From: Lates calcarifer | Taxonomy: Eukaryota; Chordata; Actinopteri; Centropomidae | Reading direction: 5' to 3' | Length of the DNA: 64,000 nucleotides | Assembly: GCF_001640805.2 (NCBI RefSeq) | Contig: NC_066851.1 | Location: 23,610,493 to 23,674,492, forward strand | Part shown: in pieces, positions 46,610 through 59,330 of the stretch | Layout of the letters: every line of letters begins with the position of its first letter | How positions within the stretch are numbered: position 1 is the stretch's first letter | Notes under the pieces: generated by a model | Databases searched by the model: none | Seen by the model: the letters and a program-made list of their open reading frames with translations, nothing else | What the model was told of the DNA's origin: nothing | Position numbers and translations under genes: made by a program

Positions 46610-46760
46610 CCCTATAGGTGTGTATGTTGTTGTTAATTGGAGTGTGAGGTCCATGACAGCTATCAGCGGCTCATTCACTACATTAATGAGAATGATAGCA
46701 GCTTTAAAAAGACTGTTCCACACTCTGACCAAACTCATTAACACCAGCTCGCATTTAAAT
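46610..46760. promoter_or_regulatory. npas3: conserved-element-like block with TAAT motifs
   Basis: GTTGTTAATTGGAGTGTGAG, CATTCACTACATTAATGAGA, GACCAAACTCATTAACACC and GCATTTAAATAC. Dense homeodomain-type motifs and no simple repeat. Confidence 0.35.
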
Positions 46761-47214
46761 ACACTCCACTCTTCTTCCTCCCTCTCTCTTTCTCCTTCAC
46801 TCTCTCTTTCTGTCTTTTTCTCCTTTTACCTGCTTCCTCTCCCACTTGTGTCGATGCCAGTTTGATCTGAGTCGGACGGCAGGAGTTTTTCTGAGTCCAC
46901 ACACATGGATGAAGAGAGAATATGTGATGAGCTCTGGTTTGTTTGTGATTTAACCTGTTGGTTTAACCGTGATGCTGTTTGAACATAGTATTGTAAGAAC
47001 TACACTAACACATTAACATAAGTGAGGATGGTTTTAGTTTGTGAGTCAGTTCAGCAGTTTAAAACCTCACACTGAAAACACTGCAGCAGTCTGTATCTGA
47101 GCTGCACACTGTATTTCCTATTAACTTAGAGAGAGAGTGTGTGTGGCCAGAGGCTGTCTGGGCTGTGGAGTGTGAAGGCTGTGATGGACTGATCCACTTC
47201 CTGCAGCACTACAA

Positions 47215-47688
47215 CACACACACACACACACACAGACATATACATATTATTGTTTTATGCAATGCAGTATATGGAGTGTAAAATACAAAAAGTTAAATGT
47301 TGAATGACACTGATTCAGACAGTGACACTTCAGTGTTTCAAGCTTCAAAATGATGAATTCAAAAAGCACAAAACAAAAAAGAAAAGGCAGAAAAAAACAC
47401 ACCTGGTTTAACTGATCATTTCAAAAGTCCTTTACGCAGAATGTCTCTTGACCTTGACGCCGCTTTTCTCTTTCTTGTTAAAGAATATTCTTCCTGGTAA
47501 AAAGTCAGGAATATTTTTGAAGAGTCTCTGATTCACTGCCAGCTCAGGGGTTAAGAGTGTGTGTGTGTGTGTGCGTGTGTGTGTCAATATTTGGACAGTT
47601 ACCATGCAGCTCACCAGATGAGCCCGGCATCTGCTTCTTGGCAAGACAGGGAGAGAGTGACAGTGTGAGTGTGCGTGGGAGTGTTCGC

Positions 47689-47742
<54 letters not shown>
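47215..47742. repeat. CA/TG microsatellites
   Basis: CA at 47215-47234, TG at about 47559-47583, and a longer TG run at about 47690-47741. Confidence 0.9.
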
Positions 47743-47746
<4 letters not shown>

Positions 47747-48287
47747 CTGCAGTTTACTTGTTTTCCTCACATGTGCTCACCATCCAGTTTCATTTGGAAA
47801 CAACAGACGGATGCATTAAGTTGGATTTCCTTTTACCTCTCTCTCTCAACTCTGTTCCATTTTACTCTAAGGTCTCTCACCCGTTGTCTCTGGAGCGCTC
47901 GCCCCTCTCTGCCCTCGCTCACCTTCCTTTCATTTCTCCTTCCCTCTCTCTCAGCCCTCCTCCCTCGATTCCTCTCTTTCATTACATTCCTCCGGTTCTT
48001 TTTCTGTTTTTGTTGTATTGATAGATTTTCTCATTTCCTTACTTTTTACCACAAAGTACAAACTGAAGCGTTTCCCACGGCAACAGCTGACTGACAGCTG
48101 ACAGAGAGACACGCCGTCATAGCATTACCCATAAACCATCAGTGGTGTAATCTTAGCTGAACTTGCTAATGTTAGCCCTGATTGCATCCTGATTTTGTTA
48201 GCGGAGCTAGCTAGCTTATAGCTAACGTCTTTCTTACTCTTTCTCCCAGTCTGATCCAGTCTGTCTCCTTCACATCCTCTGTTGTCT

Positions 48288-48910
48288 TTCTCCTCCTCCT
48301 CCTCCTCCTCCTCCTCCTCCTCCTCCTCCTGTCAGCGTCTGCTCACATTATTCACCTCAACATGAATAATCCTCGCCTTTAAAACCAAATAAAACTATCA
48401 AATAAAATAAAATCAGAAAATAAGATGTAAGAGGGTTAAGGCGTATCTTGACTCGGGCGCTCTGCTACATAATCCGCTCCTCACATGACTTCAAAGGAGG
48501 TGGCGAGGAGCGCCGGGCCTCCTCCTGTTTACCATATCAAGGCTCTGCTGCTGAGGAGGCAGGAGGAGGAGGAGGAGGAGGAGGAGGAGCCCGTAGAGCT
48601 AAGGAGGCTGGAATTGAAACACAGCGATGAGTTTAAGTTGTGACACTCATTAGGAGGAGGGGAACTGGGGGGTTACACTCGTTTTCTCCTCCTCCCTTCA
48701 TCCAGCTATCCATCCCTCCTCCTCCTCCTTCTCCTCCTCCTTCTCCTCCTCCTCGTATCATCTCAGCCCTTTCTCCCCAGAGTTGTGTCTCTCTCTGATT
48801 CTGCTGAGGCTTCAACCACCTCAACTCGATTTCGCTTTTTGCCTCCACCATCTGTCTTCCTGCTCTCCTCCCTCTCCTCCCTCCTCTCCCTCTCCTCCCT
48901 CCTTCATCCC
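48288..48910. repeat. (CCT)n/(AGG)n triplet cluster around a conserved-looking segment
   Basis: CTC/CCT triplets at about 48290-48330, AGG triplets at about 48559-48589, then CCTCCT/TCTCCT at about 48716-48754 and 48865-48905. Between them, 48440-48540 is complex unique sequence (GGCGTATCTTGACTCGGGCG). The opposite-strand triplets could pair. Confidence 0.8.
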
Positions 48911-49009
48911 TCTTTTTTCCTATAGCCTCCTCCCCCCTCTCAGTGTGTCTCAGTAGTGTCTTTGCTGTAATGATGAATGGTGTTTGGTGTCACTGTGGAT
49001 GGAATCACT

Positions 49010-49048
49010 CAGTTCACACACACACACACACTCAGAGTCATAATCTGG

Positions 49049-49088
<40 letters not shown>

Positions 49089-50522
49089 CATAGCTGTGTG
49101 ATGGATTATTGAGATAGTTGCAGAGATACTGACGGAGGAGACAAGCTGTCCTCTCTCCGTCCTCTCTCTCTCTCTCTCTCAGTGATTCTCACCCTCTCTC
49201 TATCCATGTGTTTGCTCCAAAATGCACGGAGGCAAAAACCTGCACAACTGAAGCTGGGTTTGTTTGGTGAATCAGAAACAAACAGCTGAAATCAGAGGTT
49301 CAGTGCATTATGGGAAGTGTAGGATCCAGTGTGACTGAAGCATTTGTAGAAATGAGAATCCATCCTCCTCCTGTATTTCTTCTTTTGCCTCATCAGTAAT
49401 GTTTTTTTCTTCACATCAACCTGGACTCACGTTAGCCGGGCTCAGACTTCAGGAGTTCTGGGTCGACTTATCCCAGATTCACCCCTCCTAACAATCAGAG
49501 GAGAAATCTGCTCGGTGCTGATGATCTGCTAATGTGTGCGGTTCACAGACTCGGTCTTGAAGCTCCTGAGCTGCTGGTCGACTCATCAGAGCTGCCTGTT
49601 AAAATCTGGACGATTAGGTTTCTGGTTACGTCAGTACTTTCACAGTGAGAGAGACGACAGTGTTGCTAAGCAACAGTAAACATTCTAGCTCTTGAGGCTA
49701 ACGTTAGCTCGCACACTGTTAACAGATAAAACTCCACCTTCGGCTCTCACTGAGGAGTAAACAACCTGCACCACAGGCTCCATTTTGTTTACATCTGCTT
49801 CCCCACGAGATCACGTGAGATCTTGTGAGGTTTCGGCACAATAATCTTAACGTTATCCTGTAGTGTGTGCACGTTTGAGATTAGAGAGGATTTTAAAACT
49901 CCTGTAGTCTGAGCCTGAATTTCAAAGAATTTTCCAGAAAGTGTGTTTTTATTCTGTTTCCTCTCACGGACTGTCTGTCTGTCTGTCTGTCTTTGTCCTC
50001 CTCTCTCTTCATCTCTCTCCATCCTTCATACAGGATTCCTTGCTGTCTGGTGTGTGTGTGTGTGTGTGTGTGTGTACATCAGGTGAGACATGTAAGGCGT
50101 GTGTTTCTTCTCTCGTCCTCTGCAGTCTTGTGTTGACTTCCCTCTGCAGTTGTTGTCCTCGTTCTCCTCAACACCTGCAACACACACACACACACACACA
50201 CACACCACACACACACACAGGCATGCATCACTGATCTACTGGACCTCATTTGGTGCACATCACTGAGAGAGAGAGAGAGAGAGACAAAGAAAAGAGGAGA
50301 GAGGAGGTAAAGCAAACAGAAAAGAGAGAGGGAACTGAAGAGAGAGAGAGGACGAGAGACAAAGGGAAAGAGCAGCAGGAATATAAAAACACAGAGAGAG
50401 AGAGTCTCAGATATTTGATCAGCTTCTCTTGTCAATTTTTAATTCTTAATAACTTATTGAAACAGCCTCTGGTGTCTGCGATCAATGCCCCCGCTTCACT
50501 GTGCAGGCTGAAAGAACAGGAG

Positions 50523-50569
<47 letters not shown>

Positions 50570-50570
50570 G
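49010..50570. repeat. microsatellite-rich segment
   Basis: CA at 49016-49030 and 49052-49085, CT at about 49164-49181, (CTGT)n at about 49969-49991, TG at about 50050-50075, CA at about 50179-50219 (broken once), GA at about 50265-50284, GA-rich sequence to 50405, and TG at about 50526-50567. A GTTGCTAAGCAAC palindrome lies at 49662-49674. Confidence 0.85.
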
Positions 50571-51154
50571 AGTTTCAGACTTCTATTAAAAGTCTTTGTT
50601 TGAATGACCTGTATTTACAGAACCTGAAAAACCTACATTTATACATTTATTTTAAAAGTACATGATTATTTGTGTGTGGACAGTATTTCCTCTTTCTGGA
50701 GAAATGAAACTGTATTTCAGTAAAATGAAATTATTTTTCAAATGCCTCTTGCATCCATATTGGATAGTCGTAGAACAGTGTAGTGAGAAAAATGCAAATA
50801 AATAAACATAAAATTACACTAAAAATTAAATGACATTTAGAAAAAATTAAAATGAAATTCTTGATGGATTGAATTTGGAATAAATAAAGTTCTTTTGAAC
50901 AAATTCTGAAAAGAAATAAGACTCAGTTCCAGGACACATGGAGAAACTATGAAGGCTTTATTGTTGGTTTCTCAGTTTAAGAGACTGTGTGTGTCTGTGT
51001 GTGTTGGTATTGTGTACATAGGCAGTGTTCATTCCTCTACACACACACAGACACACACTCCTGTTTCCCTTTTCTCATTCTCTTTCAATTACTCTCTCTC
51101 TTTCTCTGTCTTTTCTCTCTCTCTTTCCTTCAGGGCTTTGTATATATGGGTCAA

Positions 51155-51161
51155 TGCAACA

Positions 51162-51194
<33 letters not shown>

Positions 51195-51332
51195 CAGAAA
51201 CACACGCTCTCCGCCCCCCAGCGTGTGATGGCGGCGTGGTAAATTAAATGTAGAGCTATATGTTGCCACCATCCAGATGACAAATGACGTGTGGTAATCG
51301 TCTTAGCTCTGATAGGAGCTGTAGCCCCTGGC

Positions 51333-51403
<71 letters not shown>

Positions 51404-51621
51404 CCCTGTCAGTGTGTTTGTTTTGTGTGACTGCATTTGTCCCATATTGTATGAGCATCCATGAACATATGTCTGTCTGTATTCATTAATGTGTGTGTCT
51501 GTGTGAATATCTTAACGTGTTTTTCCTCCTGTTGTGTACTTGTACATGTGTCTGTTTGAACCCACGTCTGTGTCTTTATGTGTGTGTGTCCTCATGTTGA
51601 TGGCATGTACGGATTATATAC

Positions 51622-51656
<35 letters not shown>

Positions 51657-51775
51657 CATTATGTGTGTGTCTCTGCTCATGGGAGCTGTTTTCCCATTAT
51701 TGTGATTTTGATGTGTCTGCTTCCGTTTCCTCTGATAAGTGTTTCCTCTTCTACATTCATACACCTGTAAACCTG

Positions 51776-51806
<31 letters not shown>

Positions 51807-51820
51807 TGTGTGTGCGTGCC
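51155..51820. repeat. long CA/TG microsatellites
   Basis: CA at about 51161-51193, a long CA run at about 51334-51400, TG at about 51627-51654 and TG at about 51776-51813 (one GG interruption). These generate many spurious poly-HT and poly-CV frames. Confidence 0.9.
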
Positions 51821-51825
51821 CTCTG

Positions 51826-51970
51826 TCAGAGGGTGTAATAGCCCGCAGACAGAGCGGCAGCAGCAGTGAAACAGGCCTCCAGCGGCAGATAAGAGCTTCC
51901 GCCAACTTTCCTCCGATAAAGACGACTCCTGTTTATTTACATTTAAATAACACTCGTCCTCTCTCTCATC
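51826..51970. promoter_or_regulatory. npas3: conserved-element-like block
   Basis: GAGGGTGTAATAGCCCGCAG, GCGGCAGATAAGAGCTTCC and TCCGATAAAGACGACTCC, with two GATAA sites in repeat-free sequence between microsatellites. Inferred only from texture. Confidence 0.25.
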
Positions 51971-52594
51971 CTTCTACCTGTCATCCTCCTTTTCTCTCTC
52001 TCTCCTCTGACGGCTGCTGTCTGGCATCTTCATCCACCTCTTCTCCATCTATCTCCCTCTTTCTCCTCTCACTATTTATTTCATCATCTCTGTCCATTCA
52101 CATCGTTGAGTTTTGTCCCATGAAGAGGCAGCGAGGTTTCACTTTCCTGTTGAATTAGTCGAATGTTGAAGTGTTAGTGAGGTGTTAGTGAGGGGTAAGT
52201 GTATTGAGCATTGAGTAAAGTTTCAATGAATCAGGCCCTGAAGTGTGAGTAGGTCTGAGCAGGTTCCAAACCGTCCACTGGCAGTGGATGAGATTAGTTT
52301 TCTGTTTATTTTTTTCTGCTGCGTCACGTTCAACATCAGTAGAAAGTAGAAAGCAGCACGGAGGCCAGTGACTCCTCCTCCTCCCCTCCAATCAGAAGAA
52401 GCTCTCTCACCTCGCTGTCTCACCCATCGTGCATCTTGCAGTGTTTTACACAAAGAACAAAATCGCCATTGTACGTTGTACGGTGTGAAAGGAGCCGTAA
52501 AGTAAAAGTGCAAATAACTGAGGTTAATGGATCATGTTAATGGATGTTTATGGATCTATTTATTGAAATAAAATTTGGCAACAGATTCAGTCGA

Positions 52595-52985
52595 GGGATG
52601 GAGGGATGGACTGTGAAGGTTAGACGACAGGTTAGAGAGGGAGAGAGAAGATGAAGGTGAAAACAGGGAAGAAGGAGAAAAGGATGAAGAGACGGAGTGG
52701 TGGAAAGAGGGGAAAAAAAGGGATGGAAGAAGGCATAGAAAGAGGTATATGTGGACCAAGAAGGGAGAGGGCTAAGAGAGGGCTGTGAAATGAAAAATTA
52801 AATCAGGAGAAGAGAGTGAGGTGGAAAGAAAGAGATGGAAGGATGAAGGGGTTGAGAGGAGAGAAAATGAAGAGATAAATGGACTGAGAGAGAAGGAAAG
52901 AGAGGGAGAGGAAAGATGATTATGGAGAGAGATGGGTGATAGAATGAGATAGACAGAAAGAGAGAGTCTCTCTGGTGTCAAATGA
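52595..52985. repeat. purine-rich (GA) tract
   Basis: About 390 bases are strongly biased to A and G on the + strand (GAGAGGGAGAGAGAAG..., AAGGAGAAAAGGATGAAGAG). The mirror image in composition of the CT tract at 5355-5884; open frames here are composition artefacts. Confidence 0.75.
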
Positions 52986-54118
52986 AGAGATAAGAAACTA
53001 ACCCTCCCTCCATCCCACCATCTCTCCATCTCTGTTTCGCTCCGCAGAGAAAATGAGTGGGAATTCCACTGGGAGGCCTTAATCCATACTCTCTCTCTCT
53101 CTCCCTGTCTTTTATTCCTACCTCGCTCTTCCTCTCTGTTGGAGTAAATCTCTCTATCTGAGCGCTGCTGGCTGGATGTAATGATGTGCTGTCACTGCTG
53201 TCACACTCATTGGTCAGACTGGAGGAATGAACTCTCAGTCGCTGGTTAAAGTTGGAGTCGCAGCACTCTGCAGAAACAGGTTTCATCCTGCTCGCTCAGA
53301 CGTCCTGTAGGATGATTAAAAAAGAAGGCAGGTCGTCTTCTCCGTTCCATTTTATTCTGACTTTGGGTTGGTTTGTTTGCAGAGTCATATTTTCTGTTAG
53401 AAGTTAATTTTATTTTCTGACAGATCCTGCTCCACCACAGCGAGGCTGTATTTGATGTTTTATAAGCTTGTCTCCTGGAAATGATGAAAACTGCTACTGG
53501 TTATACAGTCAAATTCAAAAGTAAAGATTTTTTTGAGAGGAACTTAATTTTCCTTGAATCCATTTTTTGGGCAACTTAATAAAACATGAACATGTTAATA
53601 AATGTACCTGCAAAGTCACCAAATCTTTCTCTAATAACGTTAATGTCCTTTATTTTCTCTCAGTATGTGGTGGCACTGCAGCAGCCGAACAGTTCTAAAA
53701 GTTCTGTGGTGATCCAGATCCACCTGTTCAGTGGTGTTTATTATTCAAAGCAGAGCAGCTACTGGTTAAACTCTTTAAATGTTGGATTATTACATAAAGC
53801 AGAGGTGAAGTCGTCATCAACAGGCTGAGGATTTAACTGCAGCGTCTCTGGTTTGTTGCACCTTTCTCTCTCTCCCTTCATTTCTGGTCACCTTTTCCTT
53901 TCTGCTGTTTAATAGAGAAAATTAAAATGGCCTCCAGAACTTCTGTAAATAAGAGACAAACCGGAGCGGTTGAATTGAAACTTGTCGGACAAACTGGAGA
54001 GTCAGAATTGAAAGTGACTGGTTCAAATGGGCTGAATGGTTGAACTGAAGTGGCAGCGAGACTTTCCATCTCTCAGCGCCTCTGGCATTTCCTCCGGAGG
54101 GCCTGGCTCAGGAGAGAC

Positions 54119-54152
<34 letters not shown>

Positions 54153-55499
54153 GCTGGCAGCGACAGCAGAGCAGAGCTGGGCATGCATCCCCTCTCTGTC
54201 ACCCAGTTTATAAAGCAGCGCAGAACAGTATAAACCAGCCTGTGTGTTATTAATGGGCTCACTTACTTTTTACTGTAAATGATGAATAATAGCTGCTGCT
54301 GTGGAAGTACAGTGTAGAGAGGGAGAGCTGCTGGATCAGCTCTGAGCAGACACACTTTAAAGAAGAAAAATAGCTGGAATAAAAGTGTATTTTAAATGTT
54401 TTTACCAGCCACAATGTGAGGAAGTTAGATCTGTGGTCGTGTGTGTGTTAGCAAGAAAATAAAACCAAATATGAACGAGGTCGAAACCAGGTGAGTGGTT
54501 GTTGCTCGACCTAAAACTTGCTGATGTGGTTGATGACTCTGATGTGAGGTTAGCTAGCTGTTGTGTCTTTGTTCCGCTGTGTTGAACAAATCAAACCAGG
54601 AGCCAGTTTCATTAAATCTGCATCATGAGATCATCTCTCCACACATTTCCCAAACCAAAAGAAAATCCCTGTACTCTCAACCCAATGACTGAGCATGTGA
54701 GTTCCTGGAGGACTCGCGTGAGAGAAACAAACTGCAGCAGTCTCTGGTCATGACGTTTGATGGAGGGAAAGTCTTCCTCATGTATCAGTGCTGTGGTTTT
54801 AGCAGCGTTAAACACACTTTGGCTCAGACTGAAATATCATCATGAAATTCATGCTCCCCACAAGAAGAATTGTTTTAACTTTAGTCAGCCCCCTGATCTT
54901 CCTTCATCTGGTCAAATGTTCAGTTTGTGTTGTTTGGTTTGTGACTGAATTCCCATCGGCCTCGTCTGGAATTTGTGTTCATGCTGACGAGCAGAAGTCA
55001 GCCTGCTTACACCTGAAATCCAGTAAATAACAGAGTAAACAAACACGTTGCTATGCATCTGCCCAGATGTGCTCAGTGAGCACAGGTGCAGTACCAAACC
55101 CAGTAACCTCAACATGTAATGTTCTGACTCAACACGCTGTATAAAACATGCTAATCAGTTAGCTTTGGAGGTGTCGGTAGGTGTATTTTTGAACAGAGCC
55201 AGGCTAGCTGTTTCCACCTGTTTCCAGTCACTGTGCTAAGCTAGGCTAACCACATCCTGACTCTGACACTGTCCACTGCCTGAACCATATATGTGAACCA
55301 GCACAGCAGCTCTACAGAGAGTGAATGAACAGTGTGGGTCTGTAGGTCTGTGAGTGCAGAGAGAGGAGAGACAGAACCAGCACATTCACCCAAGCTAACC
55401 TCTCTCTGCTACCTCTCTCTCTGTGTAGATTAAAGGAACAAAGCAGACAGCGTCTCTCCAGAGAGCGGGCCACTTCAGGGCCAGCCCCCCCGGCTGTTT

Positions 55500-55537
<38 letters not shown>

Positions 55538-56229
55538 TCTCTTTCTGCCTCACATTGAGCAGTGACTCCTGAGCAGAGGAATTCCCATGCTGTCATGGGA
55601 AAAACTGTCGCCACTCTGTTGTGTGTGTTTCTGTGATCCTTTTTAATGTGTGTGTGTGTGTGTGTGTGTGTGCACTTGTAGCTTGGTGAGAAAGTAGGTG
55701 TTGTGTGTCCAGTAGGAATCTGTCTGTTGGCTTGTTTTTGTTCTTATTGTGGAGAGGAGGAGCTGCAGGCGTCAGTGATGCTCTCTGCATGAACACCTCA
55801 CTCTGCTGGTCATAACATTTGTTCATCATTCTCTGTTAGTCATTGTAAATGAGCCTCTGATTGGTTGGTGTGTCTCTGGCGTTTACATCCTGAGCCTCTG
55901 GTCACATCAGTCGACTCAGAACTGAACCAGGCCAGACACATCTCTGTAAACCCGCCTTACCACAGCTAGCTTAAACAGTAGCATTGACTGAAAATGAATA
56001 GAAATAAATGCATGAAAACGTTTTCCAAGTTCTCAAGTCTTTTCAGAACTGCTTTGTTTGGAATAATTATCTGTATAAACAGTATCACTCTGCACAGTGA
56101 AGACCAAACATCCAGCTGAAGACACAATAAGCTCCAAACTGGTTCTTCCTGGAGACAGAAATCTTTAAAAACACCTCAGATATTTAGTTTCATTTTTAAG
56201 AAGCCTCAGTCATTTAAAACAGCTGCTCT

Positions 56230-56370
56230 CTGAGGGACTATTTTCAGAGGCGGATTAATCCACATTTGGTGTCCTCGTGAGTATTTAGGGAAACGGGACG
56301 GTGTGTGTGTGTGTTTATGGTGATGTCACCTTGTGCAACAGTGATGTGTTTTTAATAGATTTTAGATGCA
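56230..56370 (+). repeat. dispersed repeat family GGACTATTTTC, copy 5
   Basis: Core at 56233-56268 (AGGGACTATTTTCAGAGGCG, then GATTAATCCACATTT). About 70 bases later comes CAGTGATGTGTTTTTAATAG, the same right-hand block as copy 1. The left flank is not recognisable. Confidence 0.75.
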
Positions 56371-56689
56371 GGTGGAGCTCTGTGGATCAGAGGAATAAGG
56401 TGTACCAGGGTGTGGAGGCACACACAGTAGTTGTCAGTGGGATACGTTCAGTGTCGGTGTTGGTTTCTGTAGGCGACTTGTTTGTAATAAGAAAATGATA
56501 AAATAACATCAGTGTTCTCCTTTTAAAATGTGCAATCAACTGTATTTTATTCAGCTTTTCTTTGACGGTTTGAAAAACCTGGACTGAACTGAGAGAGGCA
56601 TTCAACATCACACACACACACACACACACCTCACCCCACCGTCCCTCCGTCCCCGCCCCTCGAGGCCCCCACTTGTCCTCTGTCTCTTT

Positions 56690-56820
56690 GTCCTTTAGGC
56701 GTCTAATTGGGTGCCTGTTTAGAAAAGGAAAGGTGTTAAGTAGGGGGAATTCCCATAATGCTCTTTTACTGGGAGAGTGGACAATGGGGACTAATTGGTT
56801 CCTATTAGCAGACAGGAAGA
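56690..56820. promoter_or_regulatory. npas3: conserved-element-like block
   Basis: GGCGTCTAATTGGGTGCC, GGAATTCCCATAATGCTC and GGACTAATTGGTTCC, with paired TAATTGG homeodomain-type motifs in unique sequence. Enhancer role inferred. Confidence 0.35.
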
Positions 56821-59019
56821 GAGAGAGAGAGAGAGGGACACTTAAGGCACACAGAGGGAAGAGGAGCATTATGGGTAGAAGGTGTAAGTGTGTGAGCAGT
56901 GTAGGAAGGCTGTGTTGTAGGAACGACTGAACAAGATGTGAGTGTTTTTGTATTGTACTGTTTTCTTGTGGGAATGACTGAAACAAGATGTGAGTGTGTG
57001 TGTGTGTGTGTCTCGTGGGAATGTGTGTGTGTGCATTGTTGACACTATTAGCTGTTTTTTGGAACATGAAATTTGTTTGTGTTTGTGTATGTGTGTGTGT
57101 GTGCACACTTAATTCACGTACAAGTTTTAAGCATTACCTCAACGAGCTGCGTTTGTGTGTGGATGGTGTTTATGTTATTGGGCAGTCACCAGAAATGACT
57201 CAAATTTTCCCTGTGTGTGTGTGTGTGTGTGTGTGTGAGCTGTGTATTCATTATTCTGTGAGGACAACAATCTGTGAACACAATCACGTTGTGCAGACTT
57301 GTACAACTCGCCTCAGGGTTTACTGTTTATTGCAAGATTAAGACTTGGTTTTTGGGGGGTTAAGGTTCGAGTTATGAGTGGGCTGTGGTCAGGATAATCC
57401 TCAGGGGCTGAATTTAAGTTTGTACGATGTCCTCACAAGTATCCTGCTGTAGCATCAGTTTGTGTGTGTGTCGTGGTAATCTGTCCCAGACACTGAGGCT
57501 CAGTGTTGTAGACTGAGAATGAAGAAAGGAAACTGGAAAAAAATGAGAACAGAACTATAGAAGCAGACTTCAGATAAAACATTTGTTAGTGTTAATGCTG
57601 TAAATTCATGTTGATAATTTGTGTATCCTTACAGCTTTAAATGTTGTAAACACTTTGTTTTAAGGTCAAACTTGAACTTTTTGGGTTAAAAAAAGTCTGA
57701 TTTTTGTTGGGTAAATAGCCCAGAAGTAATATTTAAAAAAAACATTAACACTGGGCCAAAAGAAGCATACTTTATTTAAGATAAATAACTCAATAGAAAT
57801 ATTAAAAACCAACACTAACACTGAGTCAAAACACCCCACTGGTACGGGGTAAAGTTCAACCACACTGAGCCAAACCAGGTGAGTTTTGAGCTCTTAGATC
57901 TTCATATGATCATTTTATATCGTCTGGTTCTCTGCAAACCCTCAGCTGTCTCACAGTGTCTCTGCATTTTCAGTTCAAAAATAAGTCCGACCCAGGTTTA
58001 ACCCACAGCCCTGTAGGACTGTCAGGACCTCAGCAGCAAACACACCGCTCTCTGTCTGCACAGTTTGGGCTCAGGGTCGACTCATTTAACGTCACTAACA
58101 TTTTATAGACGATTACGACGTAAGCTGAGCTCCTCAGCCAAAGTGCCAACTTAATACCAGTCCGTGGTGGTTCCATTTTCTTTATGCTAAGAAGATATTT
58201 GCAATGCTCATACTCTCATAACCACATAACTGTTTACGTTTGGATTTGTTTAGAAACATGAGACTAATTCAAGAGACAGTGGGGTAGAGATTTAGCTAAA
58301 ACAAACCTACGTTTTTCTTTTAGTTGTACTGGTTGTGAAATTCATCGAAAAAGTTGTCCCACCACATTTTATTCACCTTCTTCATCCCTGGACAAAGTGC
58401 TGCTGAATGTACCACAGTCCTTTGGTAAACATCCTAAAATACCACAAAATTACCACAGGAACACACAATGTAACATAAGAATTTAGCACAAGAATGTGCA
58501 ATACCAGTACAGAAAATGTTTTGTCCAAAGCAGGTCAAGTTGCCATCAGTCTTTTTATTATATTCTGCTTTTTTATTGATGTATTTTCTGAGCTTTCTCT
58601 TCTCAGAAATGTAAAAAGTCAGGAGATAATTCATTAATGACTCATTTCTTTTCTTTAGAAAAGGTCAAGAATTATAACCTGGAGACAAAAACAGCAGGAA
58701 AGATAAACAAGTAAATAGATGGGTGGCTAACAGATGAAATTTTGTATTTGTCTCCTACTGTTATTAAAATTATAATCTCAGTACCTACCCAGCAACTTCA
58801 CTGCAACAAGTGCATTTCATTTATAATGTATGAGCTCCACCTTGTTTCGATGTGGTGTTGCGCTCACGTGGCTGCCTGTTCCTACACGTCTCTGTCTAAA
58901 CATACATGTCAAAGTTCAGAGTGGATTTCAGTCTCTCGTTCACGCCTCCTTGCACATTTTTCTTGTCGTTGGGAGTGATATTTTTCAGCCGCTCCTCTTG
59001 TTTCACTGCCTGGGCCTCC

Positions 59020-59330
59020 ACATTAGGCCAATTTAATTAGAAGCCTTTCAACAGAACTAATTAGCCAGCTACGCTAGCCGAGCTGAAAGAGGGGCGAGGG
59101 GAGGTGATTGAAGTTCTGTTACCCAAAGAGAGCATTGTTTAACGGTTTGATTCCCACTTTTCTTATTTTTTTTAATACAAAACAGACTAATGGAATTTGA
59201 GGGAGCTGGTTTGCTTCAAAAGACTTTGGGTTTGGGCAGGAGGGAGTGACGGCTGCTGAAGAATCGTCTCACAAGGCTCCATTTGAATTCCTTCGTTTTT
59301 AATTAAGAAGCTCGAAGGCTCAGACATGAC
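59020..59330. promoter_or_regulatory. npas3: conserved-element-like block, strongest candidate in intron 1
   Basis: About 300 bases of repeat-free sequence: GGCCAATTTAATTAGAAGCC, AGAACTAATTAGCCAGC, GGTGATTGAAGTTCTG, GAGAGCATTGTTTAACGG, CTAATGGAATTTGAGGG, TTCGTTTTTAATTAAG. Several TAATTA core sites and a SOX-like CATTGTT. It resembles deeply conserved developmental elements. Confidence 0.4.

Larger units (their letters stand above)
54120..57240. repeat. scattered TG/CA microsatellites
   Basis: TG at 54121-54151, CA at about 55503-55534, TG at about 55649-55672, CA at about 56610-56629, GA at about 56818-56835, TG at about 56995-57010, 57089-57102 and 57211-57238. Confidence 0.88.
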
